From Phycisphaeraceae bacterium (GTDB lineage: Bacteria; Planctomycetota; Phycisphaerae; Phycisphaerales; Phycisphaeraceae): 9,008 bases of DNA. The translations under genes were made by a program, and so were the position numbers. Of this stretch, positions 7,201 to 9,008 are shown piece by piece. The DNA lies in NCBI GenBank assembly GCA_016763955.1, contig JAESSU010000223.1:1-9008 (forward strand), written 5' to 3'. Below the pieces are notes generated by a model. That model ran no database searches and had not been told where the DNA came from. It was given only the letters and a program-made list of their open reading frames with translations. Position 1 is the stretch's first letter. Each line of letters opens with the position of its first letter.

Positions 7201-9008
7201 GAAGTCCAACTCGACCGCCAAGTTATCTCAACAGATAATCAAGGTCGCGCAACCGTCCAATACCGTTATGAAAACAGCGGTCAACTCAAATTCCAATTCA
7301 TCACGCCCGATAGCTGGGGACAGCAAGTCGAAGGTTTTGCACTGGTCTGGGTCGCAGGCACAAATTTCACCGGCAAGCTTCACCGCTTTAACGACCTAGA
7401 ACTGATCACCGACAAACGAACCTACCAGCCGGGCCAAACCGCACATGTCATGATCAACACAAAACAGGCTAACAGTTACGTCCTGCTTGCAACCGATGCC
7501 TCGCAAGGCCTGTTGCGAAAGTGGCAACTCGTTCACGTCCCGGGAAAATCGGTGATTATCGACTTACCCGTTGAAGGCAAACATCGTCCCAACTTCTTTA
7601 TTGAAGCAGTCACCGTCAGCAATGCACACATGCATCAGCAGATGGCGCAAATTTGTGTCCCGCCTACAAAAAGCATCCTTAACATTACCGTCCAAACCGA
7701 CAAGCCGACCTATCAACCCGGCGAGACTGCAACCGTCAATATCACCGCAGTGGATCACAAAGGCAAACCTGCTATCGCGCAAATCGCGCTGTCTGCATTT
7801 GACCAATCACTGTTATACATCAGCAAACAAACCTCCGGGAGCATGGCGAGCTTCTATCACGGCCAACTCAATCGCCACCGCTTAAACAGTCAAACCAATC
7901 TACTGCGTCAGTTCGCCTATCACGGCAATCTCAATGAGCCGTCCAACATTTTCTATCAACTACCCGATGGCTGGCAAGGCCGATGGGGGCCAGACATTTC
8001 CGACTGGCGCATCGTCGATAAGTTGAACCTTCGCGATCTGGGAATGGACTTCCGTAATGAAGGCGAAATAAGGTTAGGCAGTCGTATGCCAGGAGCAATG
8101 GCAGCACCCATGATGGTGCAAAAATCCATTGGGCGCAGCAAAAACAAAATGGAAATGACTGATTCAAGCATAGCCAGTGCAGAGGAATCAAAAGCAGATC
8201 AAGATGCTGGCGGAGGATCACAAACCAGCAGTGATAAACCCGTGAACATGCGGGAAAACTTTGCAGACAGCGCACTGTGGATCAGTTCACTCACCACCAA
8301 CGCAGAGGGTAAAGCAACCGCCACCTTCACCGTGCCTGACAATCTCACCACATGGCAAATCGGTTCATGGGCCATGACCAAAGACACACAAGTCGGCCAA
8401 AATACTGCCACAGCAACCGCGACCAAAGACCTACTGGTTCGACTGCAAACACCGCGTTTTATGGTGCAACGTGATGAATTATTGATCACAGCAAACGTGC
8501 ACAATTATCTGGATCATGCAGTCACGGTCATGGTAAACCTTGAGATTCCAGATGAGCTATTGGTCTTCATGGATCGCACCGCAACACAGCAGCAAGTAAC
8601 ACTTCTTGCCAGCGGACAAGCCACCATTAACTGGCAGGTCAAAGCCATGAACCAAGGCCTTGCACGCATTGCTGTCGCCGCCAAGAGTCCGAACGCATCT
8701 GATGCCATGGCAATGACGATTCCTGTTCTTGTTCATGGATCAATGCAGCAAATTGCGCAAACTGCCATCATGCAAACCGACGAGTTAGATAAGACACTCA
8801 CCATTGAACTAAACTTACCACAACAAATTCAGCCCCAGCAAACCGAATTGCGTGTCCAATTCTCACCCACACTCATTGGCACGATGCTCGACGCGCTGCC
8901 TTATCTACTGGACTATCCCTACGGCTGCACCGAACAAACCGTCAGCCGCTTTGTCCCTGCATTACAAGTTCGCAAAACACTGCGTGACATGGGACTGAGC
9001 CTAAAGGA
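4234..9008 (+). CDS. Secreted thioester alpha-2-macroglobulin family protein (3' end cut off)
   Basis: The frame is open from ATG 4234 to the window end (1591 codons). Bacterial macroglobulins trap proteases: cleavage of a bait segment exposes a thioester that binds the attacker. Residues 1-23 form a signal peptide with a likely cut after AIA23; LPIC17 is a poor lipobox, so it is probably not a lipoprotein, unlike E. coli YfhM. Residues 31-60 look like a TPR repeat (LYADKNYAQAAVAYGQLI), followed by a mainly helical stretch and then beta-rich MG-type domains from about 405. The xxPxYxPGE/Q signature of MG domains recurs at about 675 (TDRPVYRPGQ), 940 (VEPTRGYFRPGE), 1060 (DKRTYQPGQ) and 1155 (TDKPTYQPGE). 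Residues 1060-1200 fit the bait-region domain A2M_BRD, ending in AFDQSLLYI. The A2M domain starts at RENFADSALW (1340-1349). The thioester motif GCTEQ is intact (C1565, E1567, Q1568). The rest of the thioester domain and the C-terminus are missing. AAGG at 4222 supports the start; the preceding terminator implies its own promoter. Family call is firm; the trap role is inferred. Confidence 0.95.
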   Translation, partial: MTRWILLIAMALMLPICVLTAIAQQPEPATLKSADKLYADKNYAQAAVAYGQLIEPYPEHASRRQMLCYLRLRNFDAAIKNAQDNADRLKGKPQEALARQQLGNLYMLIPHWGTRAGGKFHRAKHMQGIRLQSQRHDKKLALEQLQLARDLFEKWDGQTNLKGWREKRIKNLFDLASAVAAYGIFENQPHFWHWYWAQRDDTLANTAGEADFDENQNYRQYHNKRPIGLRVNDDDTPIFPKLPGAWNATLPDDEKALFLLSEIRTLDDTQDKKFINLSLYRQAMLARARFGMDRMNTYSNMVRENGKQPLKEQINAIHAWELADNQVIVLAGGRMRKVSLPHHWDIIGLLNQTQGDQLANALYAKSLYHQTRKQYGKALLGYDELLEQYKKSKWTSAATNHKSIINKPQVQASVQGMQLAGTFAQLNVSHRNANHLWFVARKFDLPGFLQALRHMNYDHKKTNAVNPWMLQQWDQLLSQGIHQQPHIRQLLTQFLDDQITQWDQAVTLGEDHRVAKATVPTPLDANGTYLVFALTRKPNDKLLMTGHKALNISNSRLVMLISDVAIVEKKTTQGNLYFITDARNGKPLNKAKISIMETWNIWNRKTKKSDYFKVFHDLTTDKNGLAQFAGKRNQGSQLHVMVQQDDRFATNDMDYWNPYRHNQSRQRAKIFCLTDRPVYRPGQTVKFKAWVRAWDNGQWITPPQHVLRFNIYDPRGNKVKTLTSTTDDFGGISDELQLGEEASLGAYRLQFNGNYQVSSGSRFRVEEYKKPEFEVTVKTSQQQIKLGQTLKADIKAKYYFGQPVTHGQVSYKVYRETYKHQQITPGQWDWLYGSGYGLSWYESPWFNWWGRGCIVAPNWWYGWYPYWNQPAVRELVTEGKGQLDSEGKFTLSINTANALKQHGDQDHRYVIKAEVRDESRRTISGSGSVIATRQAFFATVEPTRGYFRPGEQIDLKIICQNPDGSPVQTQGQLVISQVQWTGPHNQTINEVQLDRQVISTDNQGRATVQYRYENSGQLKFQFITPDSWGQQVEGFALVWVAGTNFTGKLHRFNDLELITDKRTYQPGQTAHVMINTKQANSYVLLATDASQGLLRKWQLVHVPGKSVIIDLPVEGKHRPNFFIEAVTVSNAHMHQQMAQICVPPTKSILNITVQTDKPTYQPGETATVNITAVDHKGKPAIAQIALSAFDQSLLYISKQTSGSMASFYHGQLNRHRLNSQTNLLRQFAYHGNLNEPSNIFYQLPDGWQGRWGPDISDWRIVDKLNLRDLGMDFRNEGEIRLGSRMPGAMAAPMMVQKSIGRSKNKMEMTDSSIASAEESKADQDAGGGSQTSSDKPVNMRENFADSALWISSLTTNAEGKATATFTVPDNLTTWQIGSWAMTKDTQVGQNTATATATKDLLVRLQTPRFMVQRDELLITANVHNYLDHAVTVMVNLEIPDELLVFMDRTATQQQVTLLASGQATINWQVKAMNQGLARIAVAAKSPNASDAMAMTIPVLVHGSMQQIAQTAIMQTDELDKTLTIELNLPQQIQPQQTELRVQFSPTLIGTMLDALPYLLDYPYGCTEQTVSRFVPALQVRKTLRDMGLSLK
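6715..6834 (+). other. Aromatic-rich insert in the macroglobulin
   Basis: Residues 828-867 contain 17 aromatic residues in 40: ten Trp, six Tyr and one Phe, with clusters such as WDWLYG, WFNWWG and WWYGWYPYW. It follows SYKVYRETY, the end of a beta strand in an MG-type domain, and ends before the charged VRELVTEGKGQL, where the beta fold resumes, so it is an insert in or between MG domains. Such a surface may pack between domains or bind sugar or peptidoglycan; neither is shown by the sequence. Confidence 0.7.
8086..8241 (+). other. Met-rich, low-complexity bait-like linker of the macroglobulin
   Basis: Residues 1285-1336 lie between the bait-region domain and the A2M domain, the place where protease-sensitive segments sit in this family. 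The first part is rich in Met, Ala and Lys/Arg (RMPGAMAAPMMVQKS, then GRSKNKMEM); the second is a hydrophilic, presumably disordered stretch of Ser, Glu, Asp and Gly. It offers cut sites for many proteases. The bait role is inferred from position and composition. Confidence 0.55.
8923..8937 (+). other. Thioester motif of the macroglobulin
   Basis: These codons read Gly-Cys-Thr-Glu-Gln (C1565 to Q1568), within YPYGCTEQTVSRF. In thioester-containing macroglobulins and complement proteins the Cys and Gln side chains join into the reactive bond that captures a cleaving protease. Its presence separates this protein from homologues such as E. coli YfaS, which have lost it. Confidence 0.92.

Noticed and set aside
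7931..8504. Several minus-strand open frames antisense to the bait-like region
   Set aside because: They overlap each other in different frames, are Cys/Leu/Arg rich in the way of antisense translations, and have no start signals.

Overview
The window holds three protein genes of a Gram-negative-type bacterium (or another diderm, such as a planctomycete) and is cut off inside the third. Base composition is roughly half G+C by eye. Two of the three products carry export signals, one a lipobox and the other a cleavable signal peptide. Ribosome binding sites of Shine-Dalgarno type are visible in front of all three genes. The domain style (tandem M16 lipoprotein; very long alpha-2-macroglobulin with a TPR-like N-terminus) would fit Planctomycetota, but this is an impression and the sequence alone does not fix the taxon.

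Layout: positions 1-246 carry no convincing gene. They hold a strong bidirectional terminator hairpin (62-95) and a weaker hairpin (183-197) placed just past the end of a minus-strand gene. That gene (247-1035, minus) encodes a class I SAM-dependent methyltransferase. A 170-base divergent spacer follows, then a plus-strand gene (1210-4002) for a two-module M16 zinc-peptidase lipoprotein with a complete active site in its first module and a degenerate one in its second. A perfect A-tract/hairpin/T-tract terminator (4064-4097) separates it from the last gene (4234 to beyond 9008), a secreted bacterial alpha-2-macroglobulin with an intact Cys-x-Glu-Gln thioester motif near the window end. Its C-terminal part lies outside the window.

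How they may work together: the M16 lipoprotein and the macroglobulin are both envelope proteins, one a protease and the other a presumed protease trap, read in the same direction but apparently from separate transcripts. Bacterial macroglobulins are best known beside a peptidoglycan synthase gene (pbpC); here the upstream neighbour is an M16 peptidase instead. The methyltransferase is divergent and shows no evident link. I see no CRISPR array, tRNA, rRNA, insertion sequence or phage gene. The most notable points are the macroglobulin's aromatic-rich insert, its Met-rich bait-like linker and its pairing with the peptidase; none of these proves a new system.
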